Source of the DNA: an uncultured Flavobacteriaceae bacterium
GTDB taxonomy: Bacteria; Bacteroidota; Bacteroidia; Flavobacteriales; Flavobacteriaceae
DNA length: 27,764 nucleotides
Reading direction: 5' to 3'
NCBI GenBank assembly: GCA_913044085.1
Contig: CAJWNW010000009.1
Location: forward strand, 1 to 27,764
The notes under the pieces: model-generated
Databases searched by the model: none
What the model saw: the letters and a program-made list of their open reading frames with translations, nothing else
Told to the model about the DNA's origin: nothing
Translations under genes and position numbers: made by a program
Shown: positions 8,588-17,417 of the stretch, one piece after another
How the letters are laid out: the number at the start of each line of letters is the position of its first letter
Position numbering within the stretch: the stretch's first letter is position 1

Positions 8588-8617
8588 TTTGTCTTTCATC
8601 TCTTTATTTTATATTTA
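8588..8617 (+). promoter_or_regulatory. Candidate promoter for dnaG
   Basis: TTTG (8588-8591) is separated by 18 nt from TATATTTA (8610-8617), which is 7 of 8 to TAnnTTTG. Another possible -7 box, TATCTTTA, lies at 8635-8642, closer to the TTG start at 8682. The same TTTG-N18-TATATTTA arrangement recurs before the gene at 12222. No experimental support. Confidence 0.35.
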
Positions 8618-8681
8618 AAATATATTAGATTTTATATCTTTACGTTTGTACTGAATATTTAACTTTAATAAAACCATAAAA

Positions 8682-10637
8682 TTGATTTCAAGGTCAACAA
8701 TAGATCAAGTGTTTGACATGGCCCGTGTAGAAGAGGTCATAGGTGATTTTGTGCAACTCAAAAAAGCGGGCAGTAATTTTAAAGGTCTCAGTCCCTTTAG
8801 TGAAGAGCGCACCCCGAGTTTTATGGTGTCTCCAGTAAAACAAATTTGGAAGGATTTCTCTACAGGTAAAGGCGGCACTGCCGTCTCATTTTTAATGGAG
8901 CACGAGCATTTCACCTATCCTGAAGCTATCCGGTATTTGGCTAAAAAATACAATATTGAAATTGAAGAAACCATCCAAAGTGACGCCCAAAAAGAAGCGG
9001 CAGGAGAAAGAGAAAGTATGTATCTGGTTTCGGAATTTGCCAATACTTATTTTCAAAACACACTGCATAAAACAGATGCTGGAAAAGCGGTTGGATTGAG
9101 CTACTTTAAAGAACGGGGTTTCACTCCTGAAACCATTAAAAAATTTCAACTTGGATATTCAACAGATGCTTGGAGTGGTTTTACGGATGCGGCTTTAAAA
9201 AAAGGCTATCAATTAAAATACCTAGGGCAAACAGGGCTGACCATCATCAAAGAAGAGAAACAATTTGACCGATTTAAAGGACGTGTCATGTTTCCAATTC
9301 ACAGCATGTCTGGACGTGTATTGGGTTTTGGCGGTCGTATTTTGGCCAAGAATGAAAAAGCAGCAAAATATCTTAATTCACCAGAAAGTGACATTTATCA
9401 CAAGAGCAAGGTTTTATATGGAATTTATTTTGCCAAACAAACCATCGCGAAAGAAGACAATTGTTATTTAGTAGAAGGCTACACAGATGTGATTCAATTT
9501 CATCAAACAGGCATTAAAAATGTCGTCTCTTCATCAGGCACGGCCCTGACTGCCGAACAAATCAGACTCATAAACAGGCTTACTAAAAACATTACAGTTC
9601 TGTTTGACGGCGATGCGGCTGGGATTCGTGCCGCATTACGAGGGGTTGATTTGATTTTGGAACAAGGGATGAATGTCAAAATATGTACGTTTCCAGAAGG
9701 AGAGGATCCCGACAGTTTTGCCAAGCAAAATACAATGGAGGAATTGCAGCAGTACCTCAAAGAAAATGCTAAGGATTTTATAGCCTACAAAGCATCTCTG
9801 TTAATGAAAGAGGCCGCAAATGACCCGATTGCCAAAGCGGATTTAATTCGTGACATGGTCAGCAGTATTTCTAAAATTTCGGATCAAATAAAACAAGAGA
9901 TTTATGTGCGTGAATGTGCCAGAATCATGGATATAAGCGAAGAAGTACTTTTTAGCACACTGGCTCAAATGTTGAAAAAAAGCAACGCAGAAGCCAACAA
10001 AAACTATCAAAAGGAAAAGAAATCCTTTGAGGTTGTCAAAGCCACTTCCGCTCCCAAAAAAGTAAACATTCAATTTGAACTGGAACAAAAAATCATTGAG
10101 GTTCTGTTGTTGTATGGCAATCGATCTGAAGACTTTGAAGATTTGATTTTAAAAGAAAACGAAGATGGAGTGCTTGTTTTGGAGCCTGTAACACATAAAG
10201 CCAGGGTCTTTGAGAAAATCTATTTAGATTTACAAGAAGATGAAATGCAATTTAGTAATTCAGATTTTAAAACGATTTATTATCTAATTATTGATCATTT
10301 AAATCAGTCTGAAGCATTTTCATTTGATAATTTCATACAACGCATTGATTCCAAGTTAGCTGCAATTATTACCTCAATTTTAATGAATGATGAACGCTAT
10401 CGCCTCCACAATTGGGAGAAAAATAATATTTTCCCTAAACCCAAAGATTTGAGTATTTCTCAGCTTGTTAGTGAAACGATTTTGAGCTTAAGATGTTTTT
10501 TAATTGATCAAAAAGTAACAGAATTTAAAATCAAGACACAAGACGCTTCAAAGGATCATTCCGAAGTTTTAGAAGACGTTTTAAATTATTCCAATTTAAA
10601 AATGTTGCTTTCAAGAAAGCTTAACAGAGTTCTCTGA
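8682..10637 (+). CDS. dnaG: DNA primase, zinc-finger ligands lost
   Basis: DnaG synthesises RNA primers at the replication fork and binds DnaB through its C-terminus. The N-terminal CHC2 fold is recognisable (NFKGLSPFSEERTPSF, VSPVKQIWKDFSTG), but the four zinc ligands of E. coli DnaG (C40, H43, C61, C64) align with S37, S40, D58 and T61. The catalytic TOPRIM core is intact: E265 in VEGYTD, and D309 and D311 in FDGDAAG. Residues from about 440 onward form the variable C-terminal helicase-binding region. The length of 651 is normal. The start is TTG at 8682, giving MISRSTIDQVF; no upstream in-frame ATG fits. The stop is directly adjacent to the stop of the convergent regulator gene. Confidence 0.95.
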   Translation: MISRSTIDQVFDMARVEEVIGDFVQLKKAGSNFKGLSPFSEERTPSFMVSPVKQIWKDFSTGKGGTAVSFLMEHEHFTYPEAIRYLAKKYNIEIEETIQSDAQKEAAGERESMYLVSEFANTYFQNTLHKTDAGKAVGLSYFKERGFTPETIKKFQLGYSTDAWSGFTDAALKKGYQLKYLGQTGLTIIKEEKQFDRFKGRVMFPIHSMSGRVLGFGGRILAKNEKAAKYLNSPESDIYHKSKVLYGIYFAKQTIAKEDNCYLVEGYTDVIQFHQTGIKNVVSSSGTALTAEQIRLINRLTKNITVLFDGDAAGIRAALRGVDLILEQGMNVKICTFPEGEDPDSFAKQNTMEELQQYLKENAKDFIAYKASLLMKEAANDPIAKADLIRDMVSSISKISDQIKQEIYVRECARIMDISEEVLFSTLAQMLKKSNAEANKNYQKEKKSFEVVKATSAPKKVNIQFELEQKIIEVLLLYGNRSEDFEDLILKENEDGVLVLEPVTHKARVFEKIYLDLQEDEMQFSNSDFKTIYYLIIDHLNQSEAFSFDNFIQRIDSKLAAIITSILMNDERYRLHNWEKNNIFPKPKDLSISQLVSETILSLRCFLIDQKVTEFKIKTQDASKDHSEVLEDVLNYSNLKMLLSRKLNRVL

Positions 10638-11258
10638 TTAATTTTTTTGCCGTCCCAAATCAATCAACGCAATGATGTTATTGACTTGCAGTTTCTTCAT
10701 AAGACGGGTCTTGTAGGTGCTTACTGTTTTTGGATTGATGTTCAATTCGATAGCCATTTCGTTGTTTTTCTTACCTATACAAATTAAATTTAATACTTCA
10801 ATTTCCCGTGTGGAGAGTTTGTTGTATAAATTTGTTTGTTCCTGGGTTTTTTCAAAAGTCAATTTTCTTGCCATGGCATTGCTGACATAAATACCACCTT
10901 TAAAAACTTTTAGAATTGCTCTTTTAATGGTAGCTGTTGTGGCTGATTTTGAAAGGTATCCCGAAGCACCCGTTTTAATGGTATTCGCTGCATAAATATT
11001 TTCAGCTTGTGAACTGAAAATAAGCACTCTAATTTCATTGAACTCCTTTTTTATATTTCTCAAAATGGTGATGCCATTGGAGTCCCCGAAGTCTAATGAC
11101 AAAAGCACAACATCAATGCTTCCCTTTTTTAGATAGTCCATCAATTGTTTTTTGGTGTTTACAGAATTGACGATTTTAATGTCTGATGAAGATTCAAAAA
11201 GCATGCGAATTCCATAGCTTACAATGGGTTGGTGGTCAGCGATAAGCACCCTAATCAT
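10638..11258 (-). CDS. NarL/LuxR-type response regulator with degenerate receiver
   Basis: The protein has 206 residues: a receiver-like domain (about 1-120) and a LuxR-type helix-turn-helix (about 146-203, LSTREIEVLNLICIG with recognition helix NPKTVSTYKTRLMKKL). The receiver start ADHQP has D8 and H9 where active receivers normally have two acidic residues. The phospho-acceptor position in VVLLSLDFGDSNG is S54, with an aspartate two residues later at D56. The conserved lysine (K104 in GYLSKSA) and a serine (S82) remain. It may therefore act without classical phosphorylation, or D56 may substitute. Its ATG overlaps the nadE stop (ATGA), so it is co-transcribed with nadE. No histidine kinase is nearby. 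Target genes are unknown. Confidence 0.88.
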   Translation of the reverse strand: MIRVLIADHQPIVSYGIRMLFESSSDIKIVNSVNTKKQLMDYLKKGSIDVVLLSLDFGDSNGITILRNIKKEFNEIRVLIFSSQAENIYAANTIKTGASGYLSKSATTATIKRAILKVFKGGIYVSNAMARKLTFEKTQEQTNLYNKLSTREIEVLNLICIGKKNNEMAIELNINPKTVSTYKTRLMKKLQVNNIIALIDLGRQKN

Positions 11259-12055
11259 GATTTCATTTTTCTAACTGATTCAGGGATCACACAAACAGGA
11301 ATCGGATTCATTTTGTGAGAATTCGCAGTGTTGTATTGCATGAAAATATTAAAAACCTCTAGTTCTCTGCCAGCAAAATCAACTGCAGTTTTTCCTAGAT
11401 TTTTCATAGTCATGGCCCATTCTAGCTCTGGATAAGAAGCCCCAATTTGCTCTTCATCGCTTCGAGCATCTCCAAAAAGACCATCACTTGGAGCGGCCTC
11501 CATAATGCTTTTGGGAACATTAAGCTGTGCTCCTAATTCATAAACTTCAGATTTTAAAAGGTCTGCAATAGGGCTTAAATCTACCCCTCCGTCACCATAT
11601 TTTGTGTAAAAACCGACCCCAAAATCTTCAACTTTATTCCCTGTGCCTGCCACCAAAAAACCTTTGAGTCCAGCGTGATAGTAAAGGGTTGCCATTCGCA
11701 ATCTTGCACGTGTATTGGCAAGCGCCATCTCAATTTCGGTTTGAGTACCGTCTTTCGATACTTCTGATTTCAAAGCCTCATAAGTAGGGGTTAGGTCAAC
11801 CCTTAAAGAGGTAACATTAGAGTAGGTGTTTTTTAAATGAGATATGTGTTCTTGCGCTCGGCTTACATGACTGGGTTCTTGATGAATTGGCATCTCAAAA
11901 CAACACAGACTCAGTCCGGTTTTAGCACACAATGTCGAAGTTACTGCTGAATCAATCCCCCCTGATACCCCGATGACAAACCCTTTCATATTGGTTTTAT
12001 CAGCATAAGAATTTAACCATTTTGTGATGTGATTTACAACCGCAGTAGTATTCAT
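11255..12055 (-). CDS. nadE: NH3-dependent NAD+ synthetase
   Basis: NadE adenylates nicotinic acid adenine dinucleotide and amidates it to NAD+. The ATP-pyrophosphatase loop SGGIDS is at residues 31-36. Further typical segments are the ALANTRARLRMATLYY helix, GTGNKVEDFGVGFYTKYGDGG and DLSPIADLLKSEVYELG. At 266 residues there is no glutaminase (nitrilase) domain, so free ammonia or a separate glutaminase is used. The region starts at an ATG only about 18 nt from a good promoter motif. The downstream regulator gene overlaps it by 4 nt. In remembered flavobacterial genomes nadE commonly sits close to gldB; here a 5-kb gene intervenes. Confidence 0.95.
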   Translation of the reverse strand: MNTTAVVNHITKWLNSYADKTNMKGFVIGVSGGIDSAVTSTLCAKTGLSLCCFEMPIHQEPSHVSRAQEHISHLKNTYSNVTSLRVDLTPTYEALKSEVSKDGTQTEIEMALANTRARLRMATLYYHAGLKGFLVAGTGNKVEDFGVGFYTKYGDGGVDLSPIADLLKSEVYELGAQLNVPKSIMEAAPSDGLFGDARSDEEQIGASYPELEWAMTMKNLGKTAVDFAGRELEVFNIFMQYNTANSHKMNPIPVCVIPESVRKMKS

Positions 12056-12072
12056 TTTTTCTAAATTAATAA

Positions 12073-12103
12073 CAAAAGTAAGTTATTCTTTGCTTCTTTG
12101 AAA
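12073..12103 (-). promoter_or_regulatory. Candidate promoter for nadE
   Basis: Read on the minus strand, TTTC (reverse complement of 12100-12103) is followed after exactly 19 nt by TACTTTTG (reverse complement of 12073-12080), a full match to TAnnTTTG. The spacing equals the Bacteroides consensus. Predicted RNA would begin around 12066, leaving a leader of about 10 nt before the ATG at 12055. Confidence 0.5.
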
Positions 12104-12146
12104 CCCCTCAAACTACAAAAGCTAAATTTTAAAATACAATTAACTC

Positions 12147-12176
12147 TTTGTACTAAAAATTTTAAACTTATATTTA
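12147..12176 (+). promoter_or_regulatory. Candidate promoter for the large T9SS protein
   Basis: TTTG (12147-12150) is separated by 18 nt from TATATTTA (12169-12176, 7 of 8 to TAnnTTTG). The predicted start of RNA lies about 40 nt before the TTG at 12222. The 166-nt gap between the divergent nadE and this gene therefore appears to carry two back-to-back promoters; nothing else was seen in it. Confidence 0.4.
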
Positions 12177-12221
12177 ACTTGATTGTAATAAGTTAAACAA
12201 ATTAATAAAAAATTTTAAATC

Positions 12222-15200
12222 TTGTTCTTTTTTAAAAATATCACAATAAGATCTTTTTTCAGCATTGTCTTTTTGATTTGCTATGGGCTTTTACAGGCAC
12301 AATTAAGCCGCACCCATTACATCCCACCCATAACAGCTGCTTCAGATAATAATGCCATACCTCAAAATCAATATTTACACATTTCAACACCTAACGAAAA
12401 CCCTGTCAATGTCGCGGTCAACCAGGTTGGGAGTGGTGTTATAAATTATACCGTTTCAAACACAAGTCCGTTAGAGATTTATATAGGAATTGGAGACAAT
12501 ACTCCATTTATACTGCCGGTTTCCAATACTGCAAGCTCAGTATCAAATAAAGGCTATATCATTCAATCAGAAAAACCTGTTTATGCTTCCATTCGTCTCA
12601 TTGCTGGAAATCAAAATCAAGCAGGGTCATTGGTTTCTAAAGGACTGTCGGGTCTTGGCAAAACGTTTAGGGTTGGAACCTTTACAAATCTAAAAACATT
12701 TTCATCCAACAATAGAGATTATATGAATTTTGTGTCTGTGATGGCCACCGAAAATAATACTCAGGTTGATTTTTCTGACCTTCCAGTAGATATTATTATC
12801 GAAAATAATACGCCGCTTTCAACAGTCTTGGATGCTGGAGAGTCTTATGTTATTGCCTTGAATCCAGCTGAAATAACTTCTAATAGAGATGGTCTTATTG
12901 GTGCGTTGGTCACTTCCAACAAGCCCATTGTCGTCAACTGCGGCTCTTTAAATGGGACTAATTTTAATCAAAATGGTCGCGATGCGGGGATTGACCAAAT
13001 TGCACCATTGGAAACCATTGCCATTGACGGTCAGGAATTTAGTGAATACATTTTTGTGCGTGCCAATGGTTTTGACGCCATTGAAAGGCCATTGATCGTA
13101 GCGCATTACGACAATACCGAAGTTTGGATCAATGGCGATTCTTCAACGGGAAGTCTGCTTACTACCTTAAATGCTGGACAATACATCAGTATTGATGGTA
13201 GTAATTTTAGCACCCAATCTTTATCCGGTTCAAACCCAGGGGGTAACCTCTATGTTTGGACTTCTAAAACAACCTTTGCTTATCAAGGGATTGGAGGTAC
13301 AAACAGCGAAGCGAATCAAGAGCTATTTTTTGTGCCGCCTCTAAACTGCAAGGCCCCACGCTCCATTGACAACATTCCACTTATTCAATCCTCAGGATCT
13401 GGTGACGTCACATTTAATGGCGGTGTTACAGTTGTCGCAGAAGCGGGCGCTGTTGTAAGTGTCAATGGCAGTCCAACCACGGCGATCCCTCAAAATGTGA
13501 ACGGAAATTCGAATTATGTAACCTATTTAATTGGTGGACTTTCGGGTAACGTAAGTGTTGTGTCCGACGGACAAATTTATGTTTCTTATTATGGTGCCAA
13601 TGGCGCTGCAGCCCTTGGTGGTTTTTATTCGGGATTTATTTTTAAGCCTGAAATTGCATCAGACGCCATTGACGTTGCCACTCAAGAGCTGTGTATACCT
13701 TTTATAGAACTGAGTCTAGGCAGTGAAGAAACATTTGATGCCTATCAATGGTTTTACAATGGGGCTAGCATCGCTGGTGCTACGAACGAAACCTACATCC
13801 CGAGTTCTCCTGGGTTTTACCAATTGGAAGGGGTTATTCTCGATTGCTCATCCGTTCTATCAGATAATATTCCAGTCAGTGTCTGTGCAGGCGATTATGA
13901 TAATGATGGTGTGAATAATAATTTGGATTACGATCTTGACAACGATGGAATTTTAAACGTTCTAGAATCTAATTGCGATTTCAATTTTGACCTTTCGGCC
14001 AGTTCAGGGCCATATTTTACTTCAACTTTTGTGTCAAGTACCGCCAATACTGTAGCGGTTCCCTTTCAAGGGTTTTCAGATCAATCTATGCTTTTGAGCG
14101 CAGCACCAACCGTTGGTACAATTCTAAGTACAACGACTTACCAACTCAGTTTTGATGCGCCAACCCAGTTTAGGATTGAACAAGCTTCGGCAGCACAATC
14201 CAGTGGTGCTATGGAAGATTCTGAACTCTATATTTTGAGTGTACCTTATGATGAGACCGTTTCTGTTTATAACCCCGACAATCAATTGCTGATTGATGTC
14301 AATTACGATGGCGTTTATGATAATAATATTACAAGTTTTACCGCCTTTGAAATCAGATTTAAACTCAATGCCGCCAGTTTGGCAACTGGAGGCGGTACCT
14401 TTTCATTTCAAAGCCAAAATGCAACTCAGTTCGAAATTAAATACATTAACAGTTCTGAAATTAATTCCAATGATGTGGCTTTTCAACTAACACAAAGCTG
14501 TCGTGCTGTGGACTCTGATGGCGATTCCATTACGGATAATTTTGATTTGGACAGTGACAATGATGGTATTTATGATCTTATTGAAAGTGGAAATTCAATA
14601 CTGGATGCTGATCAAGATGGTATGGTCGATACATTGGAAGCCAATGACAGCAATAATGATGGCCGTCATGACAATGCACAAAGTCCTGTAGATTCAGATT
14701 CAGATTTTGTCTATGATTTTTTGGACTTAGACAGTGACAATGATGGTTTGTACGATTTATTTGAAGCAGGTATTGGAGTTAACACCCAAGATCTAGATAA
14801 TAATGGACAAATTGATTTAGGCTTTGCCGATGGTAATTCTAATGGCGTATCCGATATAGCAGAACCCATAGTTCCTTTAGACTCTGACAGCGATGGCCTA
14901 CCAGATTTTACGGAACTGGATGCCGATTCCGATGGCTGTTTTGATGTTGACGAGGCTGGCTTTGCTGGAACCCTTGGAATTTTAGACGGAACTGGTATTG
15001 ATGGTAGCGGGCTAATTGTTGGTGGGAATGGTTATAATTTCGCAATTGATACCAATGCCGATGGCTTATTTGACTTTCAAGAATATATCGAAGTTATTCC
15101 TGCTGCAGTCATCACGCCACAATTTATTTGTGAATCAGGGGGTACAAGTCTTCAAATTGACTTAGAATCCAATTCAGATCTCTACGACTCAGTTGTGTGG

Positions 15201-17336
15201 GAGCAAAGTATTGATGGGGGTTTGACCTGGAGCACCCTTGCTGAAACCCCTTCAAGTTTTGAAAATGTAAACACCAATACACTAGAAATTTTAAACGTAG
15301 CAACGAGCCTCACCAATACACTTTTTAGAACACAAATGACCCGAAACGATTTGGTTTGTCAAACATTTTTTTCTGATCCTATTGAACTTATAATTAATCC
15401 TTTGCCAGTAATTGTTTCCAATGTCAGTTTATTTCAATGCGACCAAGATACAGATGGGGTAACAATTTTTAATTTAAACGAAGCCAATGCTTTAATTTCT
15501 TCTAATCATACAAATGAATCGTTCAGCTATTACCACAATTATTCAGATGCGGAGCAAGGAAATACCAATGCCATAGCGAGTCCCATAGATTATGAAAACT
15601 TAAGCACGGATCCTCTAATAAATCCCAACCAAATTTTTGTTCGTGTAGAAACGGTGGAGGGTTGTGCTTTGGTTTCAGAGCTGAATCTATTTGTTTCAAC
15701 AACCCAAGTTCCTGCCAACTTTTCGATTCCACCATACCCCCAATGCTATGACGATTCGGATGGTATTACAAGCTTTGACTTCAGTGCTTCAGAAGCCATT
15801 ATTTTAGGCTTATTCCCTCCAACCCAATCTCTAACAGTTTCCTATTATGAAACAGAGGCGGATGCCTTGTCTGAAATTAATCCCATTGTTGCTATTTCAA
15901 ATTACGAAAACACAACAGGATTCAATCAAACCATTTGGGTACGTTTGGATTCTGATATTGATAATTCTTGTGTTGGTTTAGGACCTTATGTTGAGCTGGT
16001 GGTCAACCCACTTCCAGACTTAAACACCCCATCAATTCCAACATTCTGTGTTAGTGGTCCTAATACAGAGACAGTGGATTTGAATTCGCAATTTGATGCT
16101 GAAATTTTAGGAGCCCAAGCGGCCACAGACTTCACAGTAGATTACTATTTGACACTTTCGGATGCTCAAAACAATACAGCTGCTGTGAGCAGTATTACCA
16201 ATACAACAAGTCTTGAGACCGTTTTTTACAGAATTTTAAATAACTCTACTGGCTGTTCTGATATCAGTCAGTTTGATATTCCATTTTTTGACACACCCCA
16301 GGCCAATTCATTTTCATCTCTCCCTGAATGTGAAACGGACAACGATGGACTTTTTCTATTTGATACTTCTAATTTAGAGGCAACGGTTTTGGGTTCCCAA
16401 ATCAATATGTCAGTCGCTTATTTTGATGCATTGGGGAACCCACTTCAAGATGCCAATGGAGGGATTATTACAAGCCCATTTCCGGCTATATTTTTGACGG
16501 CTTCTCAAAGAATTACAGTTGTTGTATCTAACGCTACTTGTGTAGATGCTGTAATAGACATTGACTTTGTGGTCCATCCCAACACAAACTTTTTGGTAGA
16601 GGATGTTGTGATTTGTAACGGAACTTCCGAATTGATAGAGTTAGACCTTGAGGATCCAACTTTAAATTTTAATTACCAATGGACCCTCCCGGATTTGAGT
16701 GTTATTAATACAACCCAGCCAGAACTTGTGGCCTCTCAATTAGGGGAGTATCAGGTGACTGTATCCAATTTGAATGGCAGCTGTTCACGATCTCAGTTTT
16801 TTGAAGTTTTTGAATCTGAACCGCCTAGCATAACATTGGAGAATATCACCATTGTTGAAGGAACTTCCAATAATTCTATTGTGGTTGATGAAGCAGCTTT
16901 AGGAAGTGCCAATTATGAATTTGAGTTGGTTGACGAAAATGGAAATTTGGTAGCAGCGTATCAAGATTCGGGTAATTTTTATCAGCTCACAGGTGGTTTT
17001 TACAGCTTGTATGTGCGTGATGAATTACAATGTGCTGAGGTTGTCATTACAGTCCCCGTGCTGTACATTCCCAATTTTTTCACTCCTAACAATGATGGAT
17101 ATAATGATACTTGGGGCATTAAGGGAGTCATTTCGGGTGACTATATTTTTTCTAAAATCTCAATTTTTGATCGCTATGGAAAACTTCTTAAAAACATGAG
17201 TATCAATTCTAATTTTTGGAATGGAACTTACAACGGTGCCCGGCTCCCAACCAGTGATTATTGGTATGCTATAGAGCTCACAAAATCGGATGGTAGTGTT
17301 TTCGTCAAACAAGGTCATTTTACACTACGCCGGTAA
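12222..17336 (+). CDS. Giant secreted multidomain protein with T9SS type B sorting domain
   Basis: The protein has 1704 residues. A signal peptide (hydrophobic about residues 9-24) ends at LLQA, with likely cleavage after A26. Residues about 30-480 resemble the IgGFc-binding-protein N-terminal region found in Bacteroidota surface proteins. Thrombospondin type 3-like acidic calcium-binding repeats (for example DSDNDGIYD) occur near residue 558 and densely at 761-911, around a roughly 180-residue beta-type insertion. Residues about 960-1600 hold Ig-like or adhesin modules separated by NPLP linkers. The last 90 residues (IPNFFTPNNDGYNDTWG, then FDRYGKLL and SDYWYAIEL) form a gliding-associated type B sorting domain, so export by T9SS is expected. 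The start is TTG; a stop lies two codons upstream. It may be an adhesin or surface filament; the ligand is unknown. Confidence 0.9.
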   Translation: MFFFKNITIRSFFSIVFLICYGLLQAQLSRTHYIPPITAASDNNAIPQNQYLHISTPNENPVNVAVNQVGSGVINYTVSNTSPLEIYIGIGDNTPFILPVSNTASSVSNKGYIIQSEKPVYASIRLIAGNQNQAGSLVSKGLSGLGKTFRVGTFTNLKTFSSNNRDYMNFVSVMATENNTQVDFSDLPVDIIIENNTPLSTVLDAGESYVIALNPAEITSNRDGLIGALVTSNKPIVVNCGSLNGTNFNQNGRDAGIDQIAPLETIAIDGQEFSEYIFVRANGFDAIERPLIVAHYDNTEVWINGDSSTGSLLTTLNAGQYISIDGSNFSTQSLSGSNPGGNLYVWTSKTTFAYQGIGGTNSEANQELFFVPPLNCKAPRSIDNIPLIQSSGSGDVTFNGGVTVVAEAGAVVSVNGSPTTAIPQNVNGNSNYVTYLIGGLSGNVSVVSDGQIYVSYYGANGAAALGGFYSGFIFKPEIASDAIDVATQELCIPFIELSLGSEETFDAYQWFYNGASIAGATNETYIPSSPGFYQLEGVILDCSSVLSDNIPVSVCAGDYDNDGVNNNLDYDLDNDGILNVLESNCDFNFDLSASSGPYFTSTFVSSTANTVAVPFQGFSDQSMLLSAAPTVGTILSTTTYQLSFDAPTQFRIEQASAAQSSGAMEDSELYILSVPYDETVSVYNPDNQLLIDVNYDGVYDNNITSFTAFEIRFKLNAASLATGGGTFSFQSQNATQFEIKYINSSEINSNDVAFQLTQSCRAVDSDGDSITDNFDLDSDNDGIYDLIESGNSILDADQDGMVDTLEANDSNNDGRHDNAQSPVDSDSDFVYDFLDLDSDNDGLYDLFEAGIGVNTQDLDNNGQIDLGFADGNSNGVSDIAEPIVPLDSDSDGLPDFTELDADSDGCFDVDEAGFAGTLGILDGTGIDGSGLIVGGNGYNFAIDTNADGLFDFQEYIEVIPAAVITPQFICESGGTSLQIDLESNSDLYDSVVWEQSIDGGLTWSTLAETPSSFENVNTNTLEILNVATSLTNTLFRTQMTRNDLVCQTFFSDPIELIINPLPVIVSNVSLFQCDQDTDGVTIFNLNEANALISSNHTNESFSYYHNYSDAEQGNTNAIASPIDYENLSTDPLINPNQIFVRVETVEGCALVSELNLFVSTTQVPANFSIPPYPQCYDDSDGITSFDFSASEAIILGLFPPTQSLTVSYYETEADALSEINPIVAISNYENTTGFNQTIWVRLDSDIDNSCVGLGPYVELVVNPLPDLNTPSIPTFCVSGPNTETVDLNSQFDAEILGAQAATDFTVDYYLTLSDAQNNTAAVSSITNTTSLETVFYRILNNSTGCSDISQFDIPFFDTPQANSFSSLPECETDNDGLFLFDTSNLEATVLGSQINMSVAYFDALGNPLQDANGGIITSPFPAIFLTASQRITVVVSNATCVDAVIDIDFVVHPNTNFLVEDVVICNGTSELIELDLEDPTLNFNYQWTLPDLSVINTTQPELVASQLGEYQVTVSNLNGSCSRSQFFEVFESEPPSITLENITIVEGTSNNSIVVDEAALGSANYEFELVDENGNLVAAYQDSGNFYQLTGGFYSLYVRDELQCAEVVITVPVLYIPNFFTPNNDGYNDTWGIKGVISGDYIFSKISIFDRYGKLLKNMSINSNFWNGTYNGARLPTSDYWYAIELTKSDGSVFVKQGHFTLRR
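14551..14747 (+). repeat. Internal repeat in the calcium-binding region
   Basis: The 17-nt string acagtgacaatgatggt occurs at 14551-14567 and again at 14731-14747, exactly 180 nt (60 codons) apart. The surrounding codons also match at protein level (DLDSDNDGIYDLIESG versus DLDSDNDGLYDLFEAG). This suggests that a unit of about 60 residues of type 3 repeats was duplicated within the gene. Confidence 0.7.
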
Positions 17337-17417
17337 TCTTTAAGGAATTTTAAAAATCACAGCATCATTTGACAGCTATTGATTATTTTTGTTTCAATTC
17401 ACTCATGATTACAGTTT

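Noticed and set aside
14293..14691. Methionine- and isoleucine-rich short frames inside the T9SS gene
   Set aside because: They are alternative-frame readings of the repetitive GAT/AAT codons of the calcium-binding repeats.
13890..14960. CRISPR-like or tandem DNA repeat suspicion from recurring gatgg/gacaat strings
   Set aside because: The repeats are in frame and spell acidic calcium-binding protein motifs; there is no uniform repeat-spacer structure.
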